Below, piece by piece: positions 33,699-42,720 of a stretch of 64,000 nt of DNA; position 1 is the stretch's first letter, and every line of letters begins with the position of its first letter. This DNA comes from Clostridia bacterium (lineage in GTDB: Bacteria; Bacillota; Clostridia; Christensenellales; Aristaeellaceae), in contig JAFRNK010000024.1 of assembly GCA_017430225.1 (NCBI GenBank), forward strand, positions 1 through 64,000, written 5' to 3'. The translations under genes and the position numbers were made by a program. Under the pieces are notes generated by a model, which saw only the letters and a list, made by a program, of their open reading frames with translations, had not been told where the DNA came from and ran no database searches.

Positions 33699-35306
33699 TT
33701 ACCTCTGGCGCCTGAGCCTGGCCATAAAGAAGCCCTCGTCCCCGTCCGGACCGGGCAGCAGCTGCAGGCCGCACTCCCGGCGCGCGTTGGGATACAGCGC
33801 CGCGATGTCTTCGGGCAGCGGTTCGAGTGCATAATCGGGGTGGCGTTCCAGGAAGGCGCGGAGCTGCGCTTCGTTTTCCTCCGGCAGGATGGAGCAGGTG
33901 GCGTACACGAGCGCGCCGCCGCGTTTGACATACTTTGCGCAGTTGTCCATCAGTGTTTTCTGGGTCTCCATCAGGGACGCGAGGCTTTCTTCGGTGATGC
34001 CGTAGCGGATGTCGGGCTTTTCGTGCCATTCGCCGAGGCCGGTGCACGGCGCGTCGAGCAGACAGACGTCGAAGCGTTCTTCCCAGTCTTCCTTATAGCG
34101 GGTGGCGTCGTACAGCTGCGGGCGCACGTTGTCCAGCTTCAGGCGGCGTACGGCCGCTTCCAGCAGGGCGACGCGGTGCTGATGCACGTCGAGGGCGTAA
34201 ACGCGGCCTGTGCCCTGCATCATTTCCGCCATGTAGGCGGTCTTGCCGCCGGGGGCGGCGCAGCAGTCCAGCACCTGCATGCCGGAACGGACCTGGGTCA
34301 ATGCGGCGCAGACCATGCTGGCCTCACCCTGAACACTGAACGCGCCGGCCAGATAATCCCGGTCGCGGGAGAGCTGCATGACGCCGGAGGCGTACCAGGC
34401 GTGCGGGACGCGGCCGGGCGTGACTTCCCAGACTTTCTTTTCCAGCAGCTGCTTAAACTGCTCGTCGGTGAGCTGGGTCATGTTGGGCCTGAGCACCATG
34501 CCCCGGTGCGACGGCCGGTAGGTCAGCATCGCTTTCGCGGTGTCCTCACCGTAGTGTTCAGCCAGCTTCTTGGCCAGCCACAGCGGCATGGAGTTTTCCA
34601 GCGCCAGGCGTTCCAGTGGGTCTTCCGGCCAGGTCACCTGGCGGTCGCCGCGCAGGTACGAGCGGACCACGCCGTTCACGAAACCAGTCAGGTCTTCGAG
34701 CCCGATGGAGCGCGTCAGGCGCACCGCTTCGTCAGCAATGGCGTTGTCAGGGATCTTGTCCATATACCGCTTCTGGCAGACTGCCATGCGCAGGATGCAT
34801 TTGACCCTGGGTTCCACGGTATTCAGGTCCTCCATATAGAAGGACAGGATGTGGTCGATGGCCAGCAGGTTCTCGAGCGTGCCATAGGTCAGGGCCGTGC
34901 AGAGGGCGCGGTCCAGGCCAGTCATGTTGGTCTGGGACAGCTGCCGGTCGACCGCCATGGCGGTATAGGCCTCGTTGTACAGCACGTCCTGGATGGCCTT
35001 GAAAGCCGCGGCGCGCGCGGGCGATACAGCGTCCGGTCGCCGGGCCGGCGTGGACCGTGCCGGGCGGTCGGAACGGGGACGGTCGCTGTGCGGCCTGTCG
35101 CCGAAGGACCGGTTCCCTTGCGGACGATCGCCGCGCGGGCGGTCACCCTGCGGCCTGCCGCCGGAAAAACCGCGGTTTTCGCCTGCCGGACGGGCGGGAC
35201 GGCCTTCACGGGAACTGTTCTTTGCGCGTGCGCCTCTGTCGTCAAAGCGGTGGCTGCCCCCCTGGGGACGGCGGCTTTCGGGCTTGCGGTTGGAAGTGTC
35301 AGGCAT
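33699..35306 (-). CDS. rsmB: 16S rRNA m5C967 methyltransferase with disordered Arg/Gly-rich N-terminus
   Basis: A 535-residue methyltransferase. NusB-like RNA-binding domain at about 85-215, SAM-binding VLDCCAAPGGKTAYMAE at about 330-346, catalytic cysteines in LDAPCTGLG and YATCSILPEEN. Unlike most RsmB proteins (about 430-450 residues) it has an extra N-terminal tail of about 80 residues made of short repeats such as GDRPRGDRPQG, basic and probably unstructured, like RGG tails of RNA-binding proteins. ATG at 35306 with a GGAG site. Confidence 0.93.
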   Translation of the reverse strand: MPDTSNRKPESRRPQGGSHRFDDRGARAKNSSREGRPARPAGENRGFSGGRPQGDRPRGDRPQGNRSFGDRPHSDRPRSDRPARSTPARRPDAVSPARAAAFKAIQDVLYNEAYTAMAVDRQLSQTNMTGLDRALCTALTYGTLENLLAIDHILSFYMEDLNTVEPRVKCILRMAVCQKRYMDKIPDNAIADEAVRLTRSIGLEDLTGFVNGVVRSYLRGDRQVTWPEDPLERLALENSMPLWLAKKLAEHYGEDTAKAMLTYRPSHRGMVLRPNMTQLTDEQFKQLLEKKVWEVTPGRVPHAWYASGVMQLSRDRDYLAGAFSVQGEASMVCAALTQVRSGMQVLDCCAAPGGKTAYMAEMMQGTGRVYALDVHQHRVALLEAAVRRLKLDNVRPQLYDATRYKEDWEERFDVCLLDAPCTGLGEWHEKPDIRYGITEESLASLMETQKTLMDNCAKYVKRGGALVYATCSILPEENEAQLRAFLERHPDYALEPLPEDIAALYPNARRECGLQLLPGPDGDEGFFMARLRRQR

Positions 35307-35410
35307 GGGTACTCCTTTATAAAAGGCGATAGGATTATTGGTCCGCCAATGAATTCGTGAATCAAGATGCGGCGTTATAAGTGGTGGGAGACAAGGAACG
35401 GAACCGAAGG

Positions 35411-35426
35411 CGTACCCGAAGGTACG
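35411..35426 (-). other. UUCG-loop hairpin in the rsmB leader
   Basis: On the minus strand CGTACC and GGTACG close a TTCG loop, giving a very stable C(UUCG)G hairpin about 105 nt upstream of rsmB. With heptad element 2 it accounts for most of the 305-bp gap between fmt and rsmB. I see no clear promoter in that gap. Confidence 0.5.
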
Positions 35427-35499
35427 GCGAGGTTTCGTGACACAGTATACCGCCGCTTAGAATGTCGCAGATGATTCGGGAATTTGTTGGGGGATCAAT

Positions 35500-35613
35500 A
35501 AGTAGAAGTTGGGAATGAGGAGTGATGAGTGAAGAGTTAAGGATATAGGCATGCTCAGTCATTGCTGGGAAACGCAACGCCGGAGGCGTTTCTGTCTGAA
35601 CTCCTCACTTTTT
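35500..35613. repeat. Heptad-arm hairpin element 2
   Basis: The left arm has units GAATGAG, GAGTGAT, GAGTGAA, GAGTTAA (35513-35540). The right arm is shorter (GAACTCC, TCACTTT, 35598-35611) and runs into the fmt stop codon. The loop contains an extra hairpin, GAAACGC paired with GCGTTTC. Confidence 0.65.
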
Positions 35614-36526
35614 AGAGTTTGTGTCCCCTCAGATAGTCTTTTGGGTTCATCCGCTTTCCGCCGGGCATCTGCATCTGCAGGACTTCGAGAGCGGTATCGC
35701 TGCCTGTGCGGATGACCAGGCCGTCTTTGCTGTCGGCTTTGAGAAAATCGCCGGGCTGGCCTTCAGTGACGCCGGTCAGCGGTTTGGCTGTCCAGATCTT
35801 GAGGATCTGTCCGTCCGGCAGGGTGATGTACGCGCCAGGCCAGGGATTGACGCCGCGGATCAGGCAGTCGAGGCGCTGCGCGTCCCAGTTCAGGTCGAGC
35901 GCGCCGAGTTCCTTGGTCAGCATCGGGTCGTAGGTGGCCTTATCTGGATCTTGGGGGATGCGCGGGCAGGTACCCTGTTCGATCAAGGTTAGCGTTTCGC
36001 GGAGCAGTTCCGCGCCGGTCGTCTTCAGCACGTCGGTCATATCGCCCGCAGTCGCTTCCGGGGGGATCGGCACTGCGCGCTGCAGCAGGATGTCGCCGGT
36101 GTCCATGCCCTTGTCAGTCATCATGGTGGTGACGCCGGTTTCGGTTTCACCGTGGATGATGGCCCAGTTGATGGGAGCAGAGCCGCGGTAGCGCGGCAGC
36201 AGCGAAGCGTGCACGTTGACAGTGCCGATCTTCGGCACGTCCAAGTTTTCCTGGGAGAGGATCTGACCGAAGGCCGCGGTCACGCAGAGGTCAGGCTTCA
36301 GGGCCGCCAGATCTTCCGCGCCGTCCTTCCGGATGCGCTGGGGCTGGAACACGGGTGTGCCGTGGGCGACCGCCAGCTGCTTGACGGGGCAGAATTCCAC
36401 CTTATTGCCGCGGCCCTTGGGCCGGTCGGGCTGGCAGAATACGCCGACCACGTCCTGGCCCATGTCGTACAGCGTTTGCAGGGACGGCACCGCGAAATCG
36501 GGTGTGCCCATAAAGACGACGCGCAT
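35612..36526 (-). CDS. fmt: Methionyl-tRNA formyltransferase
   Basis: A 304-residue enzyme that formylates initiator methionyl-tRNA using 10-formyl-tetrahydrofolate. N-terminal MRVVFMGTPDFAVPSL, the catalytic HASLLPRYRGSAPINWAI (about 107-124) and the C-terminal OB-like domain are all present. The ATG overlaps the def stop (TGATG). Confidence 0.96.
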   Translation of the reverse strand: MRVVFMGTPDFAVPSLQTLYDMGQDVVGVFCQPDRPKGRGNKVEFCPVKQLAVAHGTPVFQPQRIRKDGAEDLAALKPDLCVTAAFGQILSQENLDVPKIGTVNVHASLLPRYRGSAPINWAIIHGETETGVTTMMTDKGMDTGDILLQRAVPIPPEATAGDMTDVLKTTGAELLRETLTLIEQGTCPRIPQDPDKATYDPMLTKELGALDLNWDAQRLDCLIRGVNPWPGAYITLPDGQILKIWTAKPLTGVTEGQPGDFLKADSKDGLVIRTGSDTALEVLQMQMPGGKRMNPKDYLRGHKL

Positions 36527-37002
36527 CAGTTCTGCTCCTCTTCCTCTTGCTCTTCGTCGGTGATCTCGTGATCCATGATGTCTATGTACAGCCGTCCGTC
36601 CAGGTGGTCGATCTCATGGCACAGGGCACGCGCGTACAGGCCTTCGGCGTTGACCTCGAAGGGCTTGCCCTTCCTGTCCTGCGCCTTGACGGTAACTTTC
36701 TCGGGACGCACCACATAGCCGCGCTTTCCGGGCACGGAGAGGCAGCCTTCGCTGCCGCCCTGTTCGCCTTCGCTCGCGACGATCTCGGGATTGACCAGTT
36801 CGACCAGTCCGTCGCCCACGTCGATGACGACGACCCTGCGCAGGATGCCGACCTGCGGCGCGGCCAGTCCGACACCGTCCGCCTTGTACATGGTATCAGC
36901 CATATCCCTGAGCAGCAGCCACAGGCGAAGGTCGAATTTCTGCATGGGCTTGCAGACCTTGCGCAGGGCTTCGTCGCCTACTTTGACAATCTTTCTTTCC
37001 AT
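36526..37002 (-). CDS. def: Peptide deformylase
   Basis: A 158-residue iron-dependent enzyme that removes the formyl group from new proteins. The three motifs GVGLAAPQVG, EGCLSVPG and HEIDHLDG are intact. The C-terminus is a run of acidic residues (DEEQEEEEQN). The ATG at 37002 begins MERKIVKVGDEALRK; the longer frame reading back to 37143 overlaps priA and is not used. Confidence 0.96.
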   Translation of the reverse strand: MERKIVKVGDEALRKVCKPMQKFDLRLWLLLRDMADTMYKADGVGLAAPQVGILRRVVVIDVGDGLVELVNPEIVASEGEQGGSEGCLSVPGKRGYVVRPEKVTVKAQDRKGKPFEVNAEGLYARALCHEIDHLDGRLYIDIMDHEITDEEQEEEEQN

Positions 37003-37028
37003 GGTATCGTATTGCTTCCTCCGGTCAT

Positions 37029-39287
37029 TTATGCTAAGGTGGCGGGATTGATTTCCAGCGTGACGCGGCATCCCTTCGGGGCTTCCGCGGTCACCGGCTG
37101 CAGAAGTGAGAGCAGCCGCTCGCTGTCCGGGTGCGCCAGCCATTTCATGAAGGTCTGGGCACGGTACTGCCCGTCGATGTACTGGATCGGCGCGGCGTCC
37201 GCGCGGATCGTCAGCAGTCTGCGCACCGCGCCTTCTGCCTTAACGAGCGCCTGGGTGCTCGCTTTGAGTTCGTTCGCGACCGCCAGCGTCTGCTGCTGGT
37301 CTTTGCCTTCGACCAGGAAACGCGCGAGAATGGTGAAGGGCGGGTACAGCTGCGTGCGCCGTCGCTGGAACTCATCCTCGAAATAGAGCCGGTAATCCTG
37401 GGTTGCTGCGGCCCTCAAGGCGTAATGTTCCGGCTTGTAGGTCTGGATGATCACCTGACCCGGCAGCCCGGCGCGTCCGGCGCGCCCGGCGACCTGCACC
37501 AGCAGCTGGAAGGTGCGCTCGGCGCTGCGGTAGTCCGGCAGGTTCAGCGAGAGGTCGGCCAGAACCGCCCCGACCAGCGTCACGTTGGGGAAGTCGAGGC
37601 CCTTGGCGATCATCTGCGTGCCGATCAGCACCTGCGCCTGACGCGCACGGAATGCGTTGATCAGTTCGTAATGCGCGTCCTTGCCCCTTGTCGTATCGAG
37701 GTCCATACGGATGATCCCGGCACGGGGGAGAAGCCGTCGGACTTCCTCTTCGACGCGCTCGGTGCCGATACCGACCGGGCGGATACTCTCCGAGCCGCAG
37801 TCCGGGCAGGTGCGCGGCGCGGGCAAGATCTGCCCGCAGTAGTGACAGCGCAGGGTGTTGTCCGAGCGGTGATAGGTCATCGCTACGTCGCAGGCGCGGC
37901 AGCGCACGGTCATGCCGCAGGCGCGGCAGGTGAGCCCCGGCGCGTAGCCCCGGCGGTTGATGAACAGGATGGCCTGCTGGCCGCTGTTGACAGTCTCCGC
38001 CAGCTTGTCCCGCAGGGCGTTGGAGAAGATGCCGCGGTTGCCCATCCTGAGCTCCTGGCGCATGTCAATCACGCTGATCTCGGGCAGGGGCAGGCCGTTG
38101 GCACGGGTGCGCAGTTCCAGCAGGGTATAATCCCCGCGCCGCGCCATGGCGAAGGCGTAGATGCTGGGCGTCGCGCTGCCCATCACGCACACGGCGTTCT
38201 CTTTTTCGGCGCGCCACGCGGCGATGTCGCGCGCGTCATACTGGGGCGAATGCTCGTTCAGGTAGCTGGGTTCGTGCTCTTCGTCGATCAGGATCGCGCC
38301 GAGGTTTTCCACCGGTGCGAAGACAGCCGACCTTGCGCCGATCACCAGCCGCGCGTCGCCGCGGCGGATGCGCCGCCACTCGTCGTAGCGTTCACCCGCG
38401 CTCAGGCGCGAGTGCAGGATAGCGGTCTGCCCGCCGAAACGGGCGCGGAACCAATCGACCATCTGGCCCGTCAGCGCGATTTCCGGCACCAGCGGGATCA
38501 CGCCGCGACCTGCGTTCAGGCAGGCTTCCGCCGCGTGCATATACACTTCCGTCTTGCCGGAACCGGTCACGCCGTACAGGAGAAAACAGCGGTCGGAGGA
38601 ACGGGTCACCGCTCCCAAGCGTCTGCACCTGGCAAAGGCCAGGTCGAGTTCTTCCATGGCGTCGCGCTGGTCGTCGGTCGGCGTCGGCGCGGCGGTTTCG
38701 TTCCGCGGCTGGGGATGGGGCGTGCGGAGCGTCTCGCGCTCGCAGGTCCGGACAAGGCCCTCGGAGCACAGTTTGTCAATGACTTCTTTCGGGTCGCTCA
38801 CCAGTTCGCGGATCTCTGACATCGGGTGCGCTTCGCCGTCCATCAGCAGGGTCAGGACCATCCGCTTGCGGATGTGGCGTTTGGAGAGGCCGTCGCGGTA
38901 AGCGGCGAGCGTCTCCTCCGGCACGGCGGCCATGGCCACTGTCTCCGTTTTGACTTTTACGCGGTCGCGCCGCATCTCCGCGGGAATCATCAGCCTGAGC
39001 GCCGCGCTCATCGGGCAGCCGAACTTATCAGCGATGTGCCTGGCCAGCGCGACGAGCGCCGGGGGAAGGGCGGGATAGTCCTCGAGCGGGCTTTCGATAT
39101 CCCGGATACGCTTGTCCGGCAGGTCGGCCGTCTCGCTTAAGGAAAGCACCCATGCTTCCTTGTGCGTCGGGCCGAAAGGCACGCGCACGCGCCAACCGGG
39201 GCCGACGTTCATTCTGTCAGGGATCCGGTAGGTAAACAGGCGGTCGACTTCGCTGACTGCGATGTCTATGATTACCTGCGCGTACAA
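37029..39287 (-). CDS. priA: Primosomal helicase PriA
   Basis: A 752-residue DNA helicase that restarts stalled replication forks. N-terminal DNA-binding domain (about 1-190), Walker A GVTGSGKTEVYM (about 250), DEEH box, and eight zinc-binding cysteines (CRACGMTVRCRACD, CHYCGQILPAPRTCPDC). The start is TTG at 39287 with GGGAGG upstream; it overlaps coaBC by 16 nt. Confidence 0.95.
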   Translation of the reverse strand: MYAQVIIDIAVSEVDRLFTYRIPDRMNVGPGWRVRVPFGPTHKEAWVLSLSETADLPDKRIRDIESPLEDYPALPPALVALARHIADKFGCPMSAALRLMIPAEMRRDRVKVKTETVAMAAVPEETLAAYRDGLSKRHIRKRMVLTLLMDGEAHPMSEIRELVSDPKEVIDKLCSEGLVRTCERETLRTPHPQPRNETAAPTPTDDQRDAMEELDLAFARCRRLGAVTRSSDRCFLLYGVTGSGKTEVYMHAAEACLNAGRGVIPLVPEIALTGQMVDWFRARFGGQTAILHSRLSAGERYDEWRRIRRGDARLVIGARSAVFAPVENLGAILIDEEHEPSYLNEHSPQYDARDIAAWRAEKENAVCVMGSATPSIYAFAMARRGDYTLLELRTRANGLPLPEISVIDMRQELRMGNRGIFSNALRDKLAETVNSGQQAILFINRRGYAPGLTCRACGMTVRCRACDVAMTYHRSDNTLRCHYCGQILPAPRTCPDCGSESIRPVGIGTERVEEEVRRLLPRAGIIRMDLDTTRGKDAHYELINAFRARQAQVLIGTQMIAKGLDFPNVTLVGAVLADLSLNLPDYRSAERTFQLLVQVAGRAGRAGLPGQVIIQTYKPEHYALRAAATQDYRLYFEDEFQRRRTQLYPPFTILARFLVEGKDQQQTLAVANELKASTQALVKAEGAVRRLLTIRADAAPIQYIDGQYRAQTFMKWLAHPDSERLLSLLQPVTAEAPKGCRVTLEINPATLA

Positions 39288-40501
39288 GCGGCGCCTCCCG
39301 TTTTCCGGGCGGCGAGGATTTCTTCCAGGATCGCCTTCGCCGCGTCCGCTTTGCTCATCAGGGGGAATTCCTTCATACCTCCTCGGGTGATGACGGTGAT
39401 GATGTTGGTATCCACGTCAAAGCCCGCGCCCGGACGTGTCACGTCGTTGGCGACGATCATGTTCAGGTTTTTGCGGTCAAGCTTTTCGAGCGCGTGTTCG
39501 GTAACTTTCTCGGTTTCGGCGGCAAAGCCTGCGATAAACTGTCCTTCGCGGCGCAGGGCGCCGACGGCTTTCGCGACGTCAGGCGTCTCAATCATGACCA
39601 GGGTCAGGGGATCGCCGGCTTTCTTTTTGATCTTCTGTTCGGCAACCTCTGTGGGCTTATAGTCCGCAGGCGCCGCGGCCTGGATGATGATGTCCTGCGC
39701 AGGCGCTTCCGCCTGCATGACGGCAAGCAGGTCCTCCGTGGTCTCCACGGACAGCACGCGCGTCCCGGCCGGCGGCGTCAGGCTGACGGGTCCGCTGACC
39801 AGTGTCACTTCCGCTCCCATGCTGCATGCCGCTTCCGCCAGCGCGTAACCCATTTTGCCGCTTGAGCGGTTGGTGATGAAGCGCACGGGATCGATCGGCT
39901 CCCGCGTCGGACCGGCCGTCACGAGCACCTTGAGCCCGCGCATCACGTCCTGCTTCCCGAGCAGAGCCAGCGCAGCTTCAGCGATCTCCGCAGGCTCGGA
40001 CATCCGCCCGATGCCGGTGTCGCCGCAGGCCAGCAGGCCGCCCGCCGGGCCGCAAAGCTGCACGCCGCGCGCCTGAAGGGTGCGGACGTTCGCCTGGGTC
40101 GCGGGATTCTCCCACATGCCCGTGTTCATGGCCGGGGCGACCAACATCGGCGCTTTCGTGGCCAGCGCGGTGGTGGAAAGCATGTCGTCCGCGATCCCGC
40201 AGGCCAGCTTGGCCAGGATGTTCGCGGTCGCGGGCGCGATCACGAACAGGTCGGCGCGCTGCGCGAGGGCGATGTGCTCCACCTCAAAAGCGTTGACCGG
40301 CTGAAAGGTATCCACCGCGACAGGGTGCTTGCTGAGCGTCTGGAAGGTGAGCGGCTGAACCAGTTTCGTGGCGTGCTCAGTCATAATGACGTATACATCC
40401 ACGCCCGCCTTGGTGAGGCGGGATACGAGTTCGCAGCTCTTGTAGCAGGCGATGCCGCCTGTGACGCCCAGGACGACACACTTGCGGTTGTTTTCTTTCA
40501 T
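39272..40501 (-). CDS. coaBC: Bifunctional phosphopantothenoylcysteine decarboxylase/synthetase
   Basis: A 409-residue coenzyme A biosynthesis enzyme. The N-terminal flavin decarboxylase (CoaC, about 1-185) has GGIACYKSCE, PAMNTGMWENPA and LLACGDTGIGRM. The C-terminal synthetase (CoaB) has VTAGPTREPIDPVRFITN. The ATG overlaps the rpoZ stop (TGATG). Confidence 0.95.
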   Translation of the reverse strand: MKENNRKCVVLGVTGGIACYKSCELVSRLTKAGVDVYVIMTEHATKLVQPLTFQTLSKHPVAVDTFQPVNAFEVEHIALAQRADLFVIAPATANILAKLACGIADDMLSTTALATKAPMLVAPAMNTGMWENPATQANVRTLQARGVQLCGPAGGLLACGDTGIGRMSEPAEIAEAALALLGKQDVMRGLKVLVTAGPTREPIDPVRFITNRSSGKMGYALAEAACSMGAEVTLVSGPVSLTPPAGTRVLSVETTEDLLAVMQAEAPAQDIIIQAAAPADYKPTEVAEQKIKKKAGDPLTLVMIETPDVAKAVGALRREGQFIAGFAAETEKVTEHALEKLDRKNLNMIVANDVTRPGAGFDVDTNIITVITRGGMKEFPLMSKADAAKAILEEILAARKTGGAACTRR

Positions 40502-40710
40502 CAGGCTTCCTCGTCTTCGAGATTGCGGTGATAGATGAGCAGGCCGCGGTTGATCTCTTCTACGGCGCAGGACAGCGGCTTGCGGTCCTTGCGGTCGATC
40601 ATGGGCAGTGCGCCGTCGATGAGCTGACGCGCGCGCTTGGCGGATTCGACCACCAGCGTGTAGCGGCTGTCGACCTTCTGGCAAATGGTGTCGATGGGGG
40701 GCTTGTTCAT
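40501..40710 (-). CDS. rpoZ: RNA polymerase omega subunit
   Basis: A 69-residue protein opening MNKPPIDTICQKVDSRYTLV, followed by the conserved AKRARQLIDG and KPLSCAVEEINRGLL. It helps assemble RNA polymerase. The ATG at 40710 has a poor ribosome site (TAGGGCC adjacent, GGAGG about 15 nt away), so translation may be weak. Between gmk and coaBC, its usual place. Confidence 0.92.
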   Translation of the reverse strand: MNKPPIDTICQKVDSRYTLVVESAKRARQLIDGALPMIDRKDRKPLSCAVEEINRGLLIYHRNLEDEEA

Positions 40711-40734
40711 GGCCCTAGTGTAAAACCTCCAGTT

Positions 40735-40905
40735 TTTAAGTAAGCGAGAAAATAATAGGGGAGAGAAAAGCGAAGGCAGAGGGGTTAAAGAAACGGCATA
40801 AGTTGGTTTAGTCAGTGAAGACGCCGGGCCTGAGGCGGATATCATTCGGAAGATTCACTGATGCTTTATGCCTTGCTCTCTGGCATTGATCCTTTACTTT
40901 TCTTC
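40735..40905. repeat. Heptad-arm hairpin element 3
   Basis: Left arm units include AGGGGAG, AGAAAAG, CGAAGGC, AGAGGGG (40757-40784). Right arm units include CTTTATG, CCTTGCT, CTCTGGC, ATTGATC, CTTTACT (40864-40898) and overlap the gmk stop codon. GGCATAAG near the loop pairs with CTTTATGCC on the other side. Confidence 0.6.
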
Positions 40906-41499
40906 TAACTCGATGGAAAGCCTCGTCGTCTTCTGCTTTTCGGCTTTGACGATGCATTCGAGGGCTTCGCAGGCGCGGTCGAGGTCGTCGTTGACCAGGG
41001 CGTAGGTGTATCGCGGCAACTGCTTCACCTCGTGCCGTGCGTTGGCGAGGCGGCGCTGGATGTCCGCCTCTGTCTCGGTCTGGCGCCCGCGCAGGCGGCG
41101 CTCCAGTTCCTGAAAACTGGGCGGGAGAATAAAGATGCTCACGGCTTCAGGCGCTTTTTCCATCACCTGCAGCGCGCCCTGCGTGTCGATGTCCAGGAGA
41201 ACGTTCTGCCCGCGGGCGATCCGCTCTTCGACTTCGCTCTTCAGCGTGCCGTAGCGGTGGGCGTGCACTTCCGCGTGTTCCAGGAACGCGTCTTTTTCAA
41301 GCAGCTGGTCATACTCCGCTTCGGTGACGAAGTGGTAGTGCTGATGATTGACTTCACCCTCCCGCGGCGCGCGGGTCGTCGCACTCACTGAGAACACGAT
41401 GGACGGGTCGCTGTCCATCAGGCGCTTGACCATCGTGCCCTTTCCGACGCCGGACGGACCGGAAATCACCAGCAGCATGCCTGTCAGATGTTCTTTCAT
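40894..41499 (-). CDS. gmk: Guanylate kinase
   Basis: A 201-residue enzyme phosphorylating GMP to GDP. P-loop SGPSGVGKGTM at about 13-23; GMP-binding SATTRAPREGEVNHQHYHF follows. Length is typical. It starts 15 nt after yicC. The stop codon lies inside a heptad-arm element. Confidence 0.96.
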   Translation of the reverse strand: MKEHLTGMLLVISGPSGVGKGTMVKRLMDSDPSIVFSVSATTRAPREGEVNHQHYHFVTEAEYDQLLEKDAFLEHAEVHAHRYGTLKSEVEERIARGQNVLLDIDTQGALQVMEKAPEAVSIFILPPSFQELERRLRGRQTETEADIQRRLANARHEVKQLPRYTYALVNDDLDRACEALECIVKAEKQKTTRLSIELEEK

Positions 41500-41514
41500 T
41501 GAAAAGAGCCTCCG

Positions 41515-42387
41515 TTATAACACGTTCTGCGCCTGCTCGCGCAGTTTTTCGATCTCGTTCTTGCATTGTACGGCGAGGCTCGTGACCTCGAGGGAGACGG
41601 ATTTGGAAGCGGTGGTATTCGCTTCGCGGTTCATTTCCTGCAGCAGGAAGTCGATCTGCTTGCCCAGCGAACCCGGCGTATCCAACAGGCGTTTCATCTC
41701 GGCGATGTGCGCGCTCAGGCGGGAGAGTTCTTCGTCGATGGCGCAGCGGTCCGCGAAGATCGCGACCTCCTGGGCCAAGCGCTGGGGATCTACAGAGACG
41801 TCCAGTTTTGCCAGACGCTCGTTCAGGCGCGCCTGATACTCGTTGGGCAGCGTCGGCGCGAGCTGTGTCAACTGTCCGGTGAGCCCGTTCAGGATGTCGA
41901 GGTGCGATGCGAGATCGGCCTTCAGACGCTCGCCTTCCCGCGCACGTGCGGCGGTGACCTGGTCGAAGGCTTCGGTCAGAGTTTCTGTCAGCAGTTCGGT
42001 CAGCGCGTCCATATCCTCGTCGGCAGGCTGTTCCCGGAGCACACCGGGTAGCGAGGCGTAATAGGTCGCCGGTGGGTTTGCGTCAGACAGGGCAAGAGAC
42101 GACTGAAGTCGCGCGATTGCCGCCTGATAAGCCTTGGCGAGCCCCTCGTCCAGCTGGACGGTGACAGCGTCCTCACGGGTGTTCTGGTAGGTCACGGTGA
42201 TGTCTGCATGTCCCCTGACCAGCTTTTCGCCCGCCAGCTGGCGCGTCAGGCTTTCCAGTGCGGTCAGTGTTCGTGGCAGCCGTAGCCCGAGGTCCAGAAA
42301 ACGGTGATTCACACAGCGTACTTCAGCCGTCATGATCCGTCCGTCTGTCTCGCGTCTGGCTTGCCCGTAGCCGGTCATACTCAGCAT
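41515..42387 (-). CDS. yicC: YicC family endoribonuclease
   Basis: A 290-residue protein opening MLSMTGYGQARRE with the family's NHRFLDLGLRLPR and the C-terminal DFLLQEMNREANTTASKS, where the acidic catalytic residue lies. YicC proteins are hexameric endoribonucleases implicated in RNA turnover. First gene of the gmk-rpoZ-coaBC run; a strong promoter with an inverted repeat lies just upstream. Confidence 0.93.
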   Translation of the reverse strand: MLSMTGYGQARRETDGRIMTAEVRCVNHRFLDLGLRLPRTLTALESLTRQLAGEKLVRGHADITVTYQNTREDAVTVQLDEGLAKAYQAAIARLQSSLALSDANPPATYYASLPGVLREQPADEDMDALTELLTETLTEAFDQVTAARAREGERLKADLASHLDILNGLTGQLTQLAPTLPNEYQARLNERLAKLDVSVDPQRLAQEVAIFADRCAIDEELSRLSAHIAEMKRLLDTPGSLGKQIDFLLQEMNREANTTASKSVSLEVTSLAVQCKNEIEKLREQAQNVL

Positions 42388-42411
42388 GCGTGTTCCCTCC
42401 GATACCCTTTC

Positions 42412-42478
42412 GATACGGATGCGCCTTTTTCAGGCTCCGTATCAATATATTATATCATAGGTTGATACGTCCCTGCAA
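42412..42478 (-). promoter_or_regulatory. yicC promoter, inverted repeat and 5'-terminal hairpin
   Basis: TTGCAG (42478-42473) and TATAAT (42454-42449) are spaced 18 bp on the minus strand. Arms CGTATCAA (42438-42445) and TTGATACG (42462-42469) flank the -10 symmetrically. The predicted RNA starts with GATACGGA paired to TCCGTATC (42412-42443), so its first 30 nt form a hairpin. The layout suggests an operator on the -10 and a protected 5' end. Confidence 0.6.
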
Positions 42479-42624
42479 GAGTTACGAAAATATTAAGTGA
42501 AAATTTCAGAAATATTAACAACCGGCTGGAGACGCTGAAAAATCAGGGTTTTCCGGTTTATTCCATTTCATGATTTTCCTGTTTCTGTGCCCTGGATATG
42601 TTCTGAAACTCAGATATTTAACAA

Positions 42625-42653
42625 AAGAGCTGCCGCTCAGGCGAACGGCAGCT
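42625..42653 (-). terminator. Terminator of the secreted-protein gene
   Basis: AGCTGCCG pairs with CGGCAGCT around a 10-nt loop, then CTTTTGTT on the minus strand. With the yicC promoter this accounts for the 333-bp gap between yicC and the next gene. Confidence 0.75.
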
Positions 42654-42720
42654 GTTGAACAGTTCAAAATCCGGTATCAGGCAGGATTCATTGTAGTGGT
42701 TTTATCCCCTGAAATCAGCG

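Noticed and set aside
35178..35300. Tandem GGxxGGCCG-type repeats near the rsmB start
   Set aside because: They encode the Arg/Gly-rich tail of RsmB, so the repetition is at the protein level.
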